The notes below the pieces were generated by a model. That model had not been told where the DNA came from. It saw only the letters and a program-made list of their open reading frames with translations, and searched no databases. From Lepas anatifera (taxonomy: Eukaryota; Arthropoda; Thecostraca; Lepadidae), in contig JAOTON010001685.1 in NCBI GenBank assembly GCA_034440635.1, forward strand, positions 2,491,001 to 2,555,000: 64,000 bases of DNA. Direction: 5' to 3'. Both the position numbers and the translations under genes were made by a program. Below, in pieces: positions 21,911-33,659 of the stretch. Each line of letters opens with the position of its first letter. Position 1 is the first letter of the stretch.

Positions 21911-24517
21911 CTGTGTCAGTTCCACACGGAAATTCACTCTCCCTTGCATATCATGATCTTCCTGCATTATTCGACACTTCCAGTTTGGCTAACAGTAAAT
22001 ATAATTTCGTATTTTTGTTGTGTACATTTCCAAATGCAAAATGTATATTTCCCTTCTGCTCGGGACCTTTCCACCGCGCGTTCCCTGGAGAGACAATTGA
22101 GCACCGTTTGGTAGCCTACTCCGAGCACCATTCAGCTGGGTGGATGCTGCCATATGACAGCTCTCCTGCCCTTCAGCTATTGATGTTATTTCTCACATGA
22201 CACGTGACCAAAACCTGACCCGTTCACTTGTTCCTTGCAATCATTTGCATATCAGAGTCTCGCCTTGCACTGCAGCAAATGACTGCCATTTTTAGCGTGT
22301 CTCTTTTGCATATGTAAGGTTTTCTTGTATAAATTAGTTCCGTGCAAAACCACTCCATCTCCCACATTGCATTACCACACAGCGTATTCTGTGCTATAAA
22401 GTATTTCTCACATAACTTGTGCCGTCCTTGGGTCATTCATATCTGCTGCTCATATAATCTAAAAAGATGCCCAATAAATAAGTTAAAGCACCTTATTTTT
22501 CCCGAGCTAGGTTGGCATATCCAAATATTTTCTCACCTCTGGGAGCTACCGAACCCATGGATATCCAGAGTAAATAATTATTTGATAATACCAGGACATA
22601 AATTAGCTAAGGTATAATTGATTTAATTTGAAAATTATGTTTTAAGAATGATGGTAATTTTCGCCTTTAAGAACAGAGTGTCAGGGCGCTAGAAAAATCG
22701 GTCAATATAAGGTAAAGATCAATCTCGAAATTATCAGTGGAACCATTGATGGAAACAGGTGCTGAAATCTGTGTTGAATTTTCTTTCCTAGACAACGTTA
22801 GCCTGCAGCACTTTGAAAAAATATCATTTAAATATTCGTGGTTTTATAGTATCACATAAAAGTTCAGGTGCTTCTCAGTCGTCACCAAAACCTACCACAC
22901 AGGTCATAAATAGGTTAAGTACTTTGACCTTTGCGTTTCGGCTTCGGTGTCAGTGTGTCGTCTATCCTCATCTTATTCTTCCGCGCTCATCTGGGACTGC
23001 GCGTACGTACCTGTCACCGTGATCTTGATTGAACTGCCGTCCCGGCGTGGTAGCCGTGATTCTCTCTCACAATGCGATCGATCCTTTTTGTCCCAGCTTC
23101 TTGTGACCCCGCAAAAACGGCGCGTGTGTACGTGCTTTTTCACGTCCTGTTCATTCATATCAGAAGGCAGTTGCAAAAGACCTCATGAGGTTTCCGTTGC
23201 GTTTTTGCACTATTGGATGCCACTTATCTTAGAAATGCATTCGGAAACCTGGCACGTGAAATCTGGCATGCATACGTTTTTTTTAGAAAAAGATTCGCCA
23301 CAGTGATTTAGGCATGAAGAAATCAGCGTCACGAATATCATGAGTTAACTACCTTGATACTTGCGAACCTCACCAAAAGGTGATTGATTGTCGCCTCGCG
23401 TGGATAGTTCTGCTGAACCGAGGTGATTACTGGGGTAAAGCACGGCCACGCACAACGACATACTTTTGCGACAAAAAACGGTGTATGGATGCTTGCCTAA
23501 TCCTGGAAACCACACAGTCTATCACAGCTCTCAAATATTTATAGTATAATTGCTCAGGCCACAAAGCAAAGCTTGAACGTGCCTTTGTTGGGTTGTTTAG
23601 CTAGACTCATTCCTCGCACTTGCCTTTTGCATGGATATCTATTTCTCTTTTTGTTTACACGTTTCGATGGATTTTATCGTATATGTTTTTTGTCTGTAAA
23701 CTTTTTGGATTCACAACCAAAACAGAAATCAAGTGACTGCGGTGAGATGTTCTTGGCCAGTGCCAACATTTATTCAGATTCACTCTTCTGCGAATCTTTG
23801 CTAGCCATTCCGAACGAAGTAACTGAGCATGACAATGGCCGTGTATTAACTGCGCGTTAATCTAACGAGGTCAGATCTCTGAAGGATAAAGGGTAAACGG
23901 CAGCTTAAATAATTCAAATTACGCCGCTTCCTATACATGCACTCAGCTGTGGCATGTAACCTGACCTTGATTATGCCAAAGCCAAACGTAAGTATAAAAT
24001 ACTATGTTTTAGAAAGCTTGGAAGCTGCAGTTTTAGAACTGGTGAACTCTCAAATTTGGAATGAAACCACGCGGTCTGAATACAGCCAGACACATTTACC
24101 CTGGATACATGAGAAGCCTCAGTACGCACTATTTTTGTACCGACCGCGGGAACGGACCAATTGACTCATGTATCTGGGTGTCTGAAACAGTTTTGTTGCA
24201 TGGTTTTAGTCCTTCGTAAGAAAGCTTTAGTGGTTAGTCAGGACCAGTAGCAAGCAAATTAATTTACAATAACATTCGATTGCAAATTTGGTATATAATA
24301 TACCATATTTTCATTGGATGTCATGGTTTAATTATGATAAGTCATACAGAAAAAAACAGAAAATGAGTTATGGGCTTACGTAAATGTTTAATTCAAATAA
24401 AATGAATTATTATTCATTTGATTTTTAGAATAGTCCGTTCTGCGTCACAATATTATGATTCATGAGCTTCAATGTTTCATTCAAATAAAATTAATTATTA
24501 TTCATTTGATTTGTGCA
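21911..24517. other. No recognised gene
   Basis: Mixed-composition sequence with short frames only. At 24.39-24.55 kb there is a tandem duplication in which AATTATTATTCATTTGATTT and GTCCGTTCTGC recur about 100 bp apart; the second unit contains the start codon of the next entry. Confidence 0.6.
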
Positions 24518-24694
24518 ATGGTCCGTTCTGCATCGCCATATTTCGTCTGGGTGGTGCTGTGTCTCGTCTGTGTCGTATACGATGTAATAGTGCAAACCGA
24601 GGTCTTTGGTACCGAGGCTCCTCGTGTATCCCGGCTAATTGGAACGAACGTGTGGCCTTCCGGTTGGTGGACAGAGGGTCTGAGTCTTATTTGA
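24518..24694 (+). CDS. Candidate small secreted peptide (58 aa)
   Basis: The ATG at 24518 lies in a good context (GCAATGG). The product starts MVRSASPYFVWVVLCLVCVV, which has the basic n-region and hydrophobic core of a signal peptide. A short polar part follows (QTEVFGTEAPRVSR, then GTNVWPSGWWTEGLSLI). There are no cysteines after the signal and no dibasic site, and no family is recognised. The start lies in the second unit of a local tandem duplication; in the first unit the equivalent ATG is ATA. It sits in a presumed intron of the rotund-like gene, on the same strand. It may be a chance frame. Confidence 0.28.
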   Translation: MVRSASPYFVWVVLCLVCVVYDVIVQTEVFGTEAPRVSRLIGTNVWPSGWWTEGLSLI

Positions 24695-24960
24695 ACGTGC
24701 TAGTACTGGTTTTCCTCAGAGTCTGCTTTTGCCTCTCTCAAAAAATCTAACACTGATACCAAAACATACGACAATAAGGGTCTTTGATGAAGAGAGTTGT
24801 ATCTCCCTGGCTAGGCTCATTTGAAAAAGGAACGAAGTTCTTGAGAACAAAAGAGGATGACTCCTTTAGTGTAAAATTCGCCTATTGAGTCACCAGCATT
24901 TCAGTTTCCTTCATTGAATGCTAGTGAAAAATGCACGAGGAAGAAGAGCGTAAAAATCTA

Positions 24961-25157
24961 GATAGGCTAGTGTGCATCATGTTCACGGGCATCGAAATTG
25001 AGGAAACGGCGGAATTATTTCCCAACTGGTGGTTCAGGAGATGACCTCCCACAATTGCGAAAGTGGACCTAGGTTTTTGCCGTTACTCCCTCTTCCCTGC
25101 TTAGATGTGCGTTCATGTACCCACCTTTAAAGCTGGCGACCTGGCGTGGTAGCCAGC
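24961..25157 (+). repeat. About 200-bp interspersed repeat, copy 1
   Basis: Shares about 195 bp with 33461-33659 in the same orientation, including GGAATTATTTCCCAACTGG and GTGGACCTAGGTTTTTGCC. Both copies end in GCTGGC(14 nt)GCCAGC, a possible 6-bp-stem hairpin. The frame open in copy 2 has stops here, so it is a non-coding repeat. No tRNA boxes or terminal inverted repeats are seen. Confidence 0.8.
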
Positions 25158-26000
25158 TCAGACAGTTCTAATCCGTTCGAGCTTCTCTCCACACCCTTCC
25201 AACGGGCATCGACAGGATGGAGTCCGTGGCACCCCGCCCCTCCAGTGAAAAAATATGGAATTAATCCTACCACTATGGTGGATAGTGGGAAGAATTAGGA
25301 ATAATGTTTGCCTCAATTTTAAAAGGCTGCTGTTCCTAACATAACGCTGCAAGGGATATGAGATAAATAATTTGAGACCAAAGTTTGTGTTCCAGCATGA
25401 CGTCACGTGCTGCCGCAAAATCGTTGCAGAACCGTATCCTCTAACTGTACGGAAATCACCTAGTTCGTCGAAATTATACAATAGGCTATTTATGGACAAG
25501 ATAGGTCTGAAAATCAGGAAATCACTTCTGGCTTCCGCTGTAAATGGCTGGGAACAGAACATGGCATTTTTTGCAACTTCTTATGTCATCAAATCTGCAT
25601 GTTTTCGGCGTCCGCAAAATATTCTCCTTGATCACAAGCAAAACATAGACTCGAAGCTAAGACCTGAATATTCCATATTAAATTCTAATTTTACCTTCGA
25701 TATTCAAAATCAAGGCAAGTATCGCATGACAAATAAGTGTTGTCATTTCCTTGAACAAGCAATATAACTTACTCCTTGAAGATTACCAACATGTGGAGCC
25801 AGTAGATTGAAAAATAGGGCAGGCATATGGTAAGGATGGTTCACTCGATAGCATGGCATTTTCAATAAGTGGGAGGGTCTTGGGATTTAGATCAGTGAAA
25901 TAGAAGATAATTTCTTCCTGGCTTGAATAGGGCCTTAGTGTAAGTTATTTTAAGGGAATTTATGGCTAGTTGTAGAGCCTCTACCTCCTGAGCCGCGGGT
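25158..26000. other. No recognised gene
   Basis: Overlapping short frames on both strands at 25.16-25.77 kb have no recognisable domain and start at non-ATG codons. No repeats with readable ends are seen. Confidence 0.55.
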
Positions 26001-26064
26001 AACAGATAACAGATAACAGGTAACAGATAACAGGTAATAACAGATAACAGGTAACAGATAACAG
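26001..26064. repeat. (AACAGATAACAGGT)n minisatellite
   Basis: About 64 bp of alternating AACAGAT and AACAGGT units, immediately followed by a GC-rich stretch with GCCGG inverted blocks (CAGCCGG...CCGGCTGG). Confidence 0.92.
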
Positions 26065-27409
26065 CAGCCGGCGCGCAGCCGGTTGAAAAGCCGGCTGGTT
26101 GTCTGAAGAAGTACAACCCGATCCTCAAAAACCCTCCGGACAGGGTCGTGTTTGTGATGCCTTAGTGTTGTGTTTAGTCGCTAATGCCTCGTTAAATACC
26201 AGCGATTGTTGGGAACCAAAACAAGTACGGGTGATCAAAATAGGCCAACAAACTCCGTTGTCATTTCTTGATTTGTAATCGGCAGCCTACCTCACGTTTG
26301 CACGTGACGTACTGTGTCTGCACCGTCAGCGGCCGTACACAGCGGGGTCCGAGACTGCGCCGTCCCCGCTGTCGGCGCGCGGCCGGGGCCAAAGGTCACC
26401 CTGTAGCCGGTCTCTGCAGACCATGTTGACCCAGGCCCGCGGCGCCGCGGGGAGGGGGCGCCGCGAGGTCGTACAGCAGGAGCGGGGCTGAGAGACCACT
26501 AGACCAGCAGGCAATGGAACTACAACGGGCTGAAAGGGCTACTATAATCTTACAGCGTGTTTAAAGAGTTATTATGTCGGAGGTCGTGTACCTCGAAAAA
26601 TTTTCTCAAAATCTGTAAACAATTTATTGAGACGTATGTAGCTTCAGAAGTTGTATTTTATCGGGATTTGCAGAGACATGTGCTTAGTGATGCAAAGTTG
26701 ACGGCGTAAAACGTCCACGGATGTCGCTGCATTCTTTAAGCACATTTCGTGAATATCTGATCCAAAGTGTAATGATACAGTCCACGAAAACGAGGAGCTA
26801 CGTCTCGGTCATGTTTCATATTAATAAAACACCAGTTACAAAGAAAAGGAACCTCTGCATGGCAATTACAGGAATAAGTTGTAAAAATTAGAATGCAATA
26901 TTGTACACATACCTATTCTCGGTATGGTGATATTGTCGTCAGCGCTCGAACCTATTTTCTTCGCCATGACTTAAGCCCTTCTTGATTCATACCTCTTTTG
27001 CCTAACGCTATTCCTTTATTAAAAATTATCCATGAGCCATCTATGCACCTAAAGATAGTGCTACAGAGAAAGCTGGCGGGGACATGGCTGATAGGGCGTG
27101 AGCCAGACAATGCGATAGCTGAAATGTACCGTTTTGTTTGCCATTTGGAATCAGCCATGTCTGTGTGATTGATTCGTCTATCTACTGATAGGTTAGCTGA
27201 ACTTGGCAAATCCACAGGTGCGGTGGAAGTGATGTGTTTTTTTTGTGAGCAGCGTGATAAGATACCTTTGTAAGTTACCCTTCAAAATGCTTTGTATCGC
27301 TGGGTGCACTGAAATCGTGCGGGGTTTGGAGATCGACATTGATGTATGATGTTGAAGGGCAGGCTCCAGCTTAAGATTTACCCTTGTACACTATACGAAG
27401 GTAAATTTT
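26065..27409. other. Mostly unrecognised; GC-rich patch at 26.33-26.5 kb
   Basis: At 26400-26490 a TCTCTGCAG acceptor-like site precedes an ATG frame rich in Ala/Arg/Gly (QARGAAGRGRREVVQQ). It is too short and too ambiguous to call an exon. The remainder is AT-rich without identifiable features. Confidence 0.5.
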
Positions 27410-27640
27410 AAATCCCCACCCCAGCTGGCCTCCGACTCACCTTCGCCCCAGCATTTTGGAGCACCCCCATTCAATCTCGGCTCCTATGGGAGATGGCGAA
27501 AAAGGCGAACTCTGTAAGATAGCTCTTGAGAAAACAGAAAGCGAATAGGAGGACCACTTTTTTGCATTATATCAATATTGAGGTCATAACAGGCCCAAGA
27601 AAATGATAGGCTGCTGAGAGCTTTTCGGCCTTAGCTTCCT
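27410..27640. repeat. Interspersed repeat related to 61216-61440
   Basis: Shares an ordered set of diverged blocks with 61216-61440: GGCCTCCGA, a CTCGG-TCCTATG block, then TCAATATTGAGGTCAT followed by GGC or GGTCA. This marks an older interspersed repeat. AGGTCA-type motifs occur here as in the TTAA-flanked elements. Ends are not defined. The segment 27641-28789 holds nothing else recognised except GC-rich DNA at 28.63-28.72 kb. Confidence 0.6.
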
Positions 27641-28789
27641 CCGGGTTCAGTTATATCCATTGCTTAGGCATAATTAGATCCCTCTTGCTATGGTAAAGTT
27701 ATGATCTTTTATATGACCATACCAACTAAACACGCACAAATTACCCAACCCAAGTTAAGTTTGAGGTTACCCTCTGACCTTCAATTCTGATACATATCAA
27801 TCGTCGCACAATGACTATACTAACATACTGCATCCCAATAAAGAGGTTTCACGTCACTGCCTGCGAATTGTTTGGTAGTCCCGGATGACATTCAGAGTTC
27901 ACGGGTCGAAACGCTCTGTTTGATCTTGGAGAGTGACCTGAGATCGCACGATTTTGGGAAAATTACTTTATTTTAATCCGTATCTTCAAGATATCTGTAT
28001 CTACTTGTTTGGCTTTTTCCCCTGCTTTCCATGCATTTCCAATGGACAGACCATGACCTGTGTCTGAACTTATGCCATTGATATAACAAATCCCGCCACC
28101 GCCCGATACTGCTTTGGATATTTTAGATGGACTTAGAAGTGAGGAATAGCTATAAACACATGATTATAAAGGCAACTAAAATATTAATAAGTCGGTGGAG
28201 TATAACGATTGACCCCACCACCATTTACATAATGATTCTCGGATTGAGTTCAGGTAGGCCCTATTCCTTGGGCGAGTGGCAGAAAAATTATTCTGCCCCT
28301 CGCAGAATAACAAAATTGTCTGCACATTTGTGCACGATAAAAAGGCCTGCGACGAACCTGACCTCGGTAAACGTGATCAGCGTCGCGCTTGTACCCAGGT
28401 TCCGGCCAGACAGACAGTAGGGCCAAAACTAAGCCCAGCATTCACAAACCAAGCACGTTTGTCGTTGAAAGCACAGCTCAAACGAGACCGCCGCAACAAA
28501 TCCAATATTCTGCGGCTTGGCCATTTACGCACCCTGATCACTTCTTTACACCGGCTGTGAGAAAATAGTTGGCGGCGGCACCTGGCTGAGACCGGACCGA
28601 TCATTACTGTCCCTACTTATTTTTTGCCTAATTATGGCGCGGCGCCGCCTCGCTGACGCCGCGGCGCCGGCGGTGCTCGTTGCCGGGGGAGACGACGGGC
28701 AGCCCGCGTCGGCATCGGCATTGACGCGCTGACCTAGATCGGAGGCCTGCCCTGTCGGCCAGCAGAGCAGTGTGCACCCACACTGAGAA

Positions 28790-29135
28790 AAAGTTTACTC
28801 CGAAAAACAGTGTTCCATTTGGGTTCAAAATGACTCCATCTAAGGGCGGCCAAAAACCCCTTTTTTGAGAGTTAATTACTCTTTTTTTTAGTTTCCAATA
28901 GTTCAATTTTCGGGGTAACCTGAGCATTTTTTCGAAGCACCACTACACGGGGTGTTCTATTACCCATATAAAAGAGTACCGGTATGCCAGAATTAAGGGT
29001 AGCAAATTAGTGGAGTAACGTTACTCCCACAGAGTAGTGCCAAATTGACTCCAGTTTTCATTGGACTGATTACTACCCCCGGAGTAACCGAGCCATTACC
29101 CCTGAATTAGGAGTAATTCAAGCACCCTTTTTACA
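28790..29135. repeat. Low-complexity region rich in GAGTAA/TTACTC
   Basis: GAGTAA or its reverse complement, often as GGAGTAA or TTACTCC, recurs many times in both orientations over about 350 bp, including GGAGTAACGTTACTCC at about 29012. It looks like the palindrome-rich interior of a decayed TIR element, but no end or target duplication is evident. Confidence 0.5.
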
Positions 29136-29253
29136 CCCTCCATTGTTCTTCGCGACTTTTTCACACACCAAAAATTTGATCGTATCATACAGCCTTTCGG
29201 GAGGCATATCCATTTTCGACGACCTTAAGCAACACACTGTGCACTAGACTTAA

Positions 29254-29482
29254 CACGCGCATTGAGGGGGGCGGGTACCCGCCCCCCTCGGGTTTTTCGG
29301 AGATCGCAGAAAAACGGCGGCGCGTAGCGCCGCCGTACTTGGCATAACTTTTCCATCATCATTTTTACAACTTCTCTGAAAATTTTAAGGTTAGGTCATC
29401 TCAGGTCAGGTCACCAATACAGGTCAAGTGACCCGACCTCAAAAAAAGTTTAAGATAGCATAAGCCGGAGCAGGGTGAACTT
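29254..29482 (-). mobile_element. Truncated family A TTAA-type element (inverted end fragment)
   Basis: Starts after TTAA with CACGCGCATTGAGGGGGGCG and reads as the reverse complement of the right third of the 12207-13047 element, through the TTTAAGATAGCATAAG block. Similarity stops at about 29482, where unrelated CCTGGGCC-rich sequence begins. Confidence 0.82.
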
Positions 29483-29774
29483 CACCCTGCATTGGCCTAA
29501 ATCAGGCCTTCAGGCCTGGTCCAAGCCCGTGGGCCTGGGCCGAGCTTTTGCCCTGGGCCTAGAAAGTCCCACCTCTACTCTGCATGCAATGTGCTGCACC
29601 TGAAAAAATGTATGGAAGTAGCCAATTTTGTCCTATGCCTATGTGCAAGCTTTCCAAACTGGCCTGAGATGTCAGAATTTTCCCCAAATTATAGTTTCCT
29701 TCCATGGAGATAGAGCACCTAAATATAAGGGAGGGGCATCCATTCAAAGAGGTCATGCTCCACCCCCCCCCATA

Positions 29775-30430
29775 TTTCTTCAACCAGAAAAGGATCTGGG
29801 GATCCTTATACAGTAAGAATTGAAATTTGGCAGCCAAGGCTAACAGCAAGGTGAACCAGATTCTCAAGGTGATTAGGAAAGCCTTTGACAACATAGACCA
29901 AGAGACATTGCCCTTATTATACAAGAGCCTTGTCAGACTCCTACTTGAGTATGGAAACCCCATTTGCGGCCCATTCAATAAGACAGAGCAGATCATGCTG
30001 GAGCAAGTGCAGTGCCAAGCAACTTGCCTGATACAGAATATACTACCTTACAAAGAAAGATGCATTACAAAGAAAGAAAGAAAGATGCCTTACAAAAAAG
30101 GTCGAGACACCTGTCACTGTTGCCTTCCCTTCTGTCCAAACAAAGGAGATGTGACCTGATATGGATGTATAACCTTAGAACTGGGCATACTGGACTGAGT
30201 AGAGACAAGTTCCTCCAGATGGCTCCTGACAATGCAACTAGGGGGCATGAGCTTTAGGTCTTCACACCAGAAGCCGGTCCAAGAGAACGGAGAAACCATT
30301 TCAGCATCAGAGGCATTAACAACTGCAACTCGCTAAAAAGCTGGGTCATCAAGTCAGAAAATACAAACTTGTTCAAAACCAGCCTTCATAAATACTGGAA
30401 TCAGTTTTTGTATGAAACTCTTTACTAAGC
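29775..30430 (+). pseudogene. LINE reverse-transcriptase 3' fragment, frameshifted
   Basis: Encodes the post-catalytic part of a CR1/RTE-like ORF2 over several frames: KVNQILKVIRKAF, LPLLYKSLVRLLLEYGNPIC, EQVQCQATCLI, then CDLIWMYNLRTG and a terminal RNHFSIRGINNCNSL-like segment with HKYWNQF. This matches the order of the conserved C-terminal motifs of such elements. The catalytic FADD region is absent. Frame changes near 30060 (GAAA repeats) and 30255 show decay. Confidence 0.8.
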
Positions 30431-32739
30431 ATATTCCATCTCCTAAGTAATCGAGCTCATCAAGGTAGGGACAACAGAGGCTTCGCCAGAAGCCTGAATG
30501 TTCCCGAAACCACAAGGTCAATGTCAGGTCAAGCTCAACAGTGGTCTCCATGCAAGCCCCTGGGCAAAGACAGGCAAACGCTACCCAAAACCAGCGCCTT
30601 ACCTTACCAAACAATTTCAGACTAATAGTCACTATGGCCCACTGGCTCAGATTCTCCAACGAGCTCAGGAGATAAGTGCATTTCAACATGCTCTTCCTCA
30701 GGAAAAGGAACCTGAGAGTGGCCAAGAATTGACCTTCTTGAGCCAGGACAGGTTGGATGGATCATTCAAGTTCCGAGACGTGGAACACGGGCAAAGCCCA
30801 GTGTGTTTCAAGCAGATTTCTTTTAACTGGTTCAGGGTCTGAGCCTCTACAACCGACACTGGAAAGAATTTCTAATTGTTGATTATTCTGACCCCAAAGA
30901 AGTTGCCCTAAGTATTCCCTCAGGACCAGGATAAACCAATGTGAGTGCAATCTAATCAAAACCTATCTGACTGAGGTACCTACCAGGTACCTACACTATC
31001 AGACTATACTCCATCAGGTGAGTGAATCAGGTTATAATCTGGTGAGACTAAGAATATTGATATGGGAAATCCAGCCGTGATAGGTACCTTGCCCGGCCTC
31101 TTACCTTTATAAGTACAGGTATGTTTGTCGAATCCCACATAAGCCCTTCGATACGTCAAAATCACATCAGAATACAGAAACGAGCAGCAGGATATCTTCT
31201 TGATAAATTCAACAAATAAGGAAGCCCACTTCTATAGGTTCGAGATGATAATAACAAAAAATATAGGTTCAAAACTATACCCACCACCGTCCATGCGCCG
31301 CCGCCGACTTGTGGTCGGTGGCGCGTTTCCGGCTTTTCGCAAAATGGCTATTGTGTTGGCAGATCTGAAGAGTTCTGCTACTCCCTGACGATATTAAGTA
31401 CTCCAAAAATCCGGCATTGATTACTCTGCCTTCTCGCCCCGGCCCCTCAGATCAGGGAGTCCCCATTTGAGGCGTACGTGGACGACACAATTTAAGACAG
31501 TCCTCTTAATTGGAGTCCCATTGAAATTGACTGAAATGTAGAGAGTGCGCTGACTCTTTTGCACTCATCTCCCCGATAACCTGCGTTCCATGACTACATA
31601 TTTTGTCTTTTGGTATGCTACTTTCCGGCGCATTAGTCTTCAGACCCCGGGTGGAGTAAACTTTTTCCTCAGTGCACCCACCCACCGCCGCCGCCGCCGC
31701 GCCAGAAATCGGGGGACAGCGTCGCACGGACGGGGGTGGGGCTGCGGTTTGGCGGGAGATGGAATCAAGCGGCTGAAAAGAGTGGCGCGACTCTCACCTT
31801 CCTCGCAAATTGATGTTAGATAATCTATAATTGTCACTGGCACATTTTCTTGGTAAACGTACTCGGCGGGTCGTTTCTTAACCTGTTCTGTTTTTTATGG
31901 GATCTATCAGTTTTAGTCACTGAAAGGAGTGCTTCACCTTTAGAATGGGTTTTGAACTGCAGTTCGTGGTAGAGCGTATCGAGAAACCACTGCTGGCGTG
32001 TTTCATTTCGCAAAAACCTCCCTGTATCGAATTTCTGCGCAGTTTATACTTGAGATTAAAGGGTACTAAGGTCCTCATTCAAACCCCGCAAGAGTTCTCA
32101 TTCCATGTAGTTGCAACAATTTGACTGGTCAAAATCCGAACCCCATCCCAATTCTTGTAAATAGCAAGTCCGCGATTGAGCCATCCGTACTATATGTTTA
32201 CATGCCTTTTGATTTACTTACTTCATATGTCAGTAAACTTAAAAGAGATAATGAATATTTTTGGGAAAATAATTGACAAAATTATTTTTTCTTGCCGTCC
32301 AAACCCTTGGGTTTGAGTTTCGGGGGAAATTGGCATTTAATATGAAATATCGATGGTACGCAGCGTTCAGATACAGTTTAAGATGAGCTATGTTGTACCC
32401 ATGTGATAGATTTTTAAATTTTGCAGATGACGGAACTGTTGTTTTGATAACAACATGAGTGAAAAGAAAAGGATTAAATTTTTGTCCCTAGCTACTTAAG
32501 TCGCAAAAAAGTGTCTCTCAAATTTGCAGACTTATTTTGTTCCTAAAAACAGTTTTTGAAGTTCGGAAAGTGAAAAACTTTCCCTAAAGCCCCTAATTTT
32601 CACTGACTTTCTAAAAACACTGTTTTTCAAAATTTCCGATCCGGTCACCACTCCCTTCTCCAAACAACCGGTCTACATCCGGCTCTGTTTAAGGGTTAAG
32701 TCATAAGGACTGTCCTCCAGCTGGTAGAAAAGTAAGGAC
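30431..32739. other. No confident gene; weak candidate exon at 31674-31735
   Basis: At 31660-31673 a strong acceptor (TTTTTCCTCAG) precedes a (CCG)n-rich stretch open in all three frames, with a possible donor GGG|GTGGGG near 31735. The phase-0 reading begins CTHPPPPPPRQKSGD. It could be a missing exon of the rotund-like gene or simple-repeat noise. The rest is AT-rich and featureless. Confidence 0.4.
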
Positions 32740-32747
32740 CCTTCATT

Positions 32748-33077
32748 CATTGGCGGACGCAGGGGGGGCATTCCGGCCATGGCCCCCCCCAAAGCGCTGG
32801 AGGGGGGCCAAACTATCTTTTGGCCCCCGAAACGCCCGCGAAATTTTTGAAAAAGGTGTTTACACTAGGTCTGTAGAGCAAAAAATATTCGCTCCCAACA
32901 CCCCCCCCGGAGAGCGATCATGTACTTGGAGAGGTAGCTTATACTAGGTCTGTCGAGCACTGAAAAAAGGTGTTTACACTAGATCTGTAGAGCAAGAAAA
33001 TCTTCGCTCCCACCCCCCCCCAGGAGGAGAGGCAGACATGGGTTTGCCCCCAAAACTCGGGTCTGCGTCCATCCTTG
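32748..33077. mobile_element. hAT-type MITE, 330 bp, 8-bp target duplication (1 mismatch)
   Basis: The left end CATTGGCGGACGCAG and the right end CTGCGTCCATCCTTG are imperfect inverted repeats with CA...TG termini. Flanking 8-mers are CCTTCATT (32740-32747) and CCTTTATT (33078-33085). The interior carries a duplicated block (GTTTACACTAG-TCTGTAGAGCA twice) and CCCCCCCC runs. There is no transposase. Confidence 0.82.
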
Positions 33078-33460
33078 CCTTTATTAGGTGTGTTTCTTTT
33101 ATCAACGTGGCATGCAACTCTGTATGTGCGTTAAAGGGTAAATTTCTCACCAGGAGGCAAACCTTACCGGTCACTTTTCATTTATCTAACGAAAACGCTA
33201 CAATTATTTATCTGCCGTCGTCTGGACTATTCAGGTAGCCACCGTAGCGGTGGACAATTTAACCCCCCCCGCCCTTAATTTACTTCGGTAAAATCGGAAG
33301 AATACTGAAACCTCCCTACCGCTTTCTTCTCTTGAGCAAAGTTTGAACCATATCCATTGAACTGTGTGTGACCTTACAGGATGCCAAAATGGGGCAAATT
33401 TACGCCGATCTAAAAAAGAAGTTATAGGTCCAGAACCATTAGATCTAAAAGAAAATCTGG

Positions 33461-33659
33461 GACAGGCTAGTGTGCAATATGTTCACGTGCATCGAGCCTT
33501 GGGAAACGGCGGAATTATTTCCCAACTGGTGGTTCAGGGAGACCACCCCCCTACAATTGCGGAAGTGGACCTAGGTTTTTGCCGTTACTCCCTCTTACCT
33601 GCTTATATCTGCGTTCATGTACCCACCTTTAAAGCTGGCGACCTGGCGTGGTAGCCAGC
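33461..33659 (+). repeat. About 200-bp interspersed repeat, copy 2
   Basis: Second copy of the 24961-25157 repeat, in the same orientation and about 8.5 kb away, with small indels. It contains an open frame (LGNGGIISQLVVQ, AEVDLGFCRYSLLPAY) that is interrupted in copy 1, so coding is not supported. From 33660 to 35159 nothing else is recognised. Confidence 0.8.
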
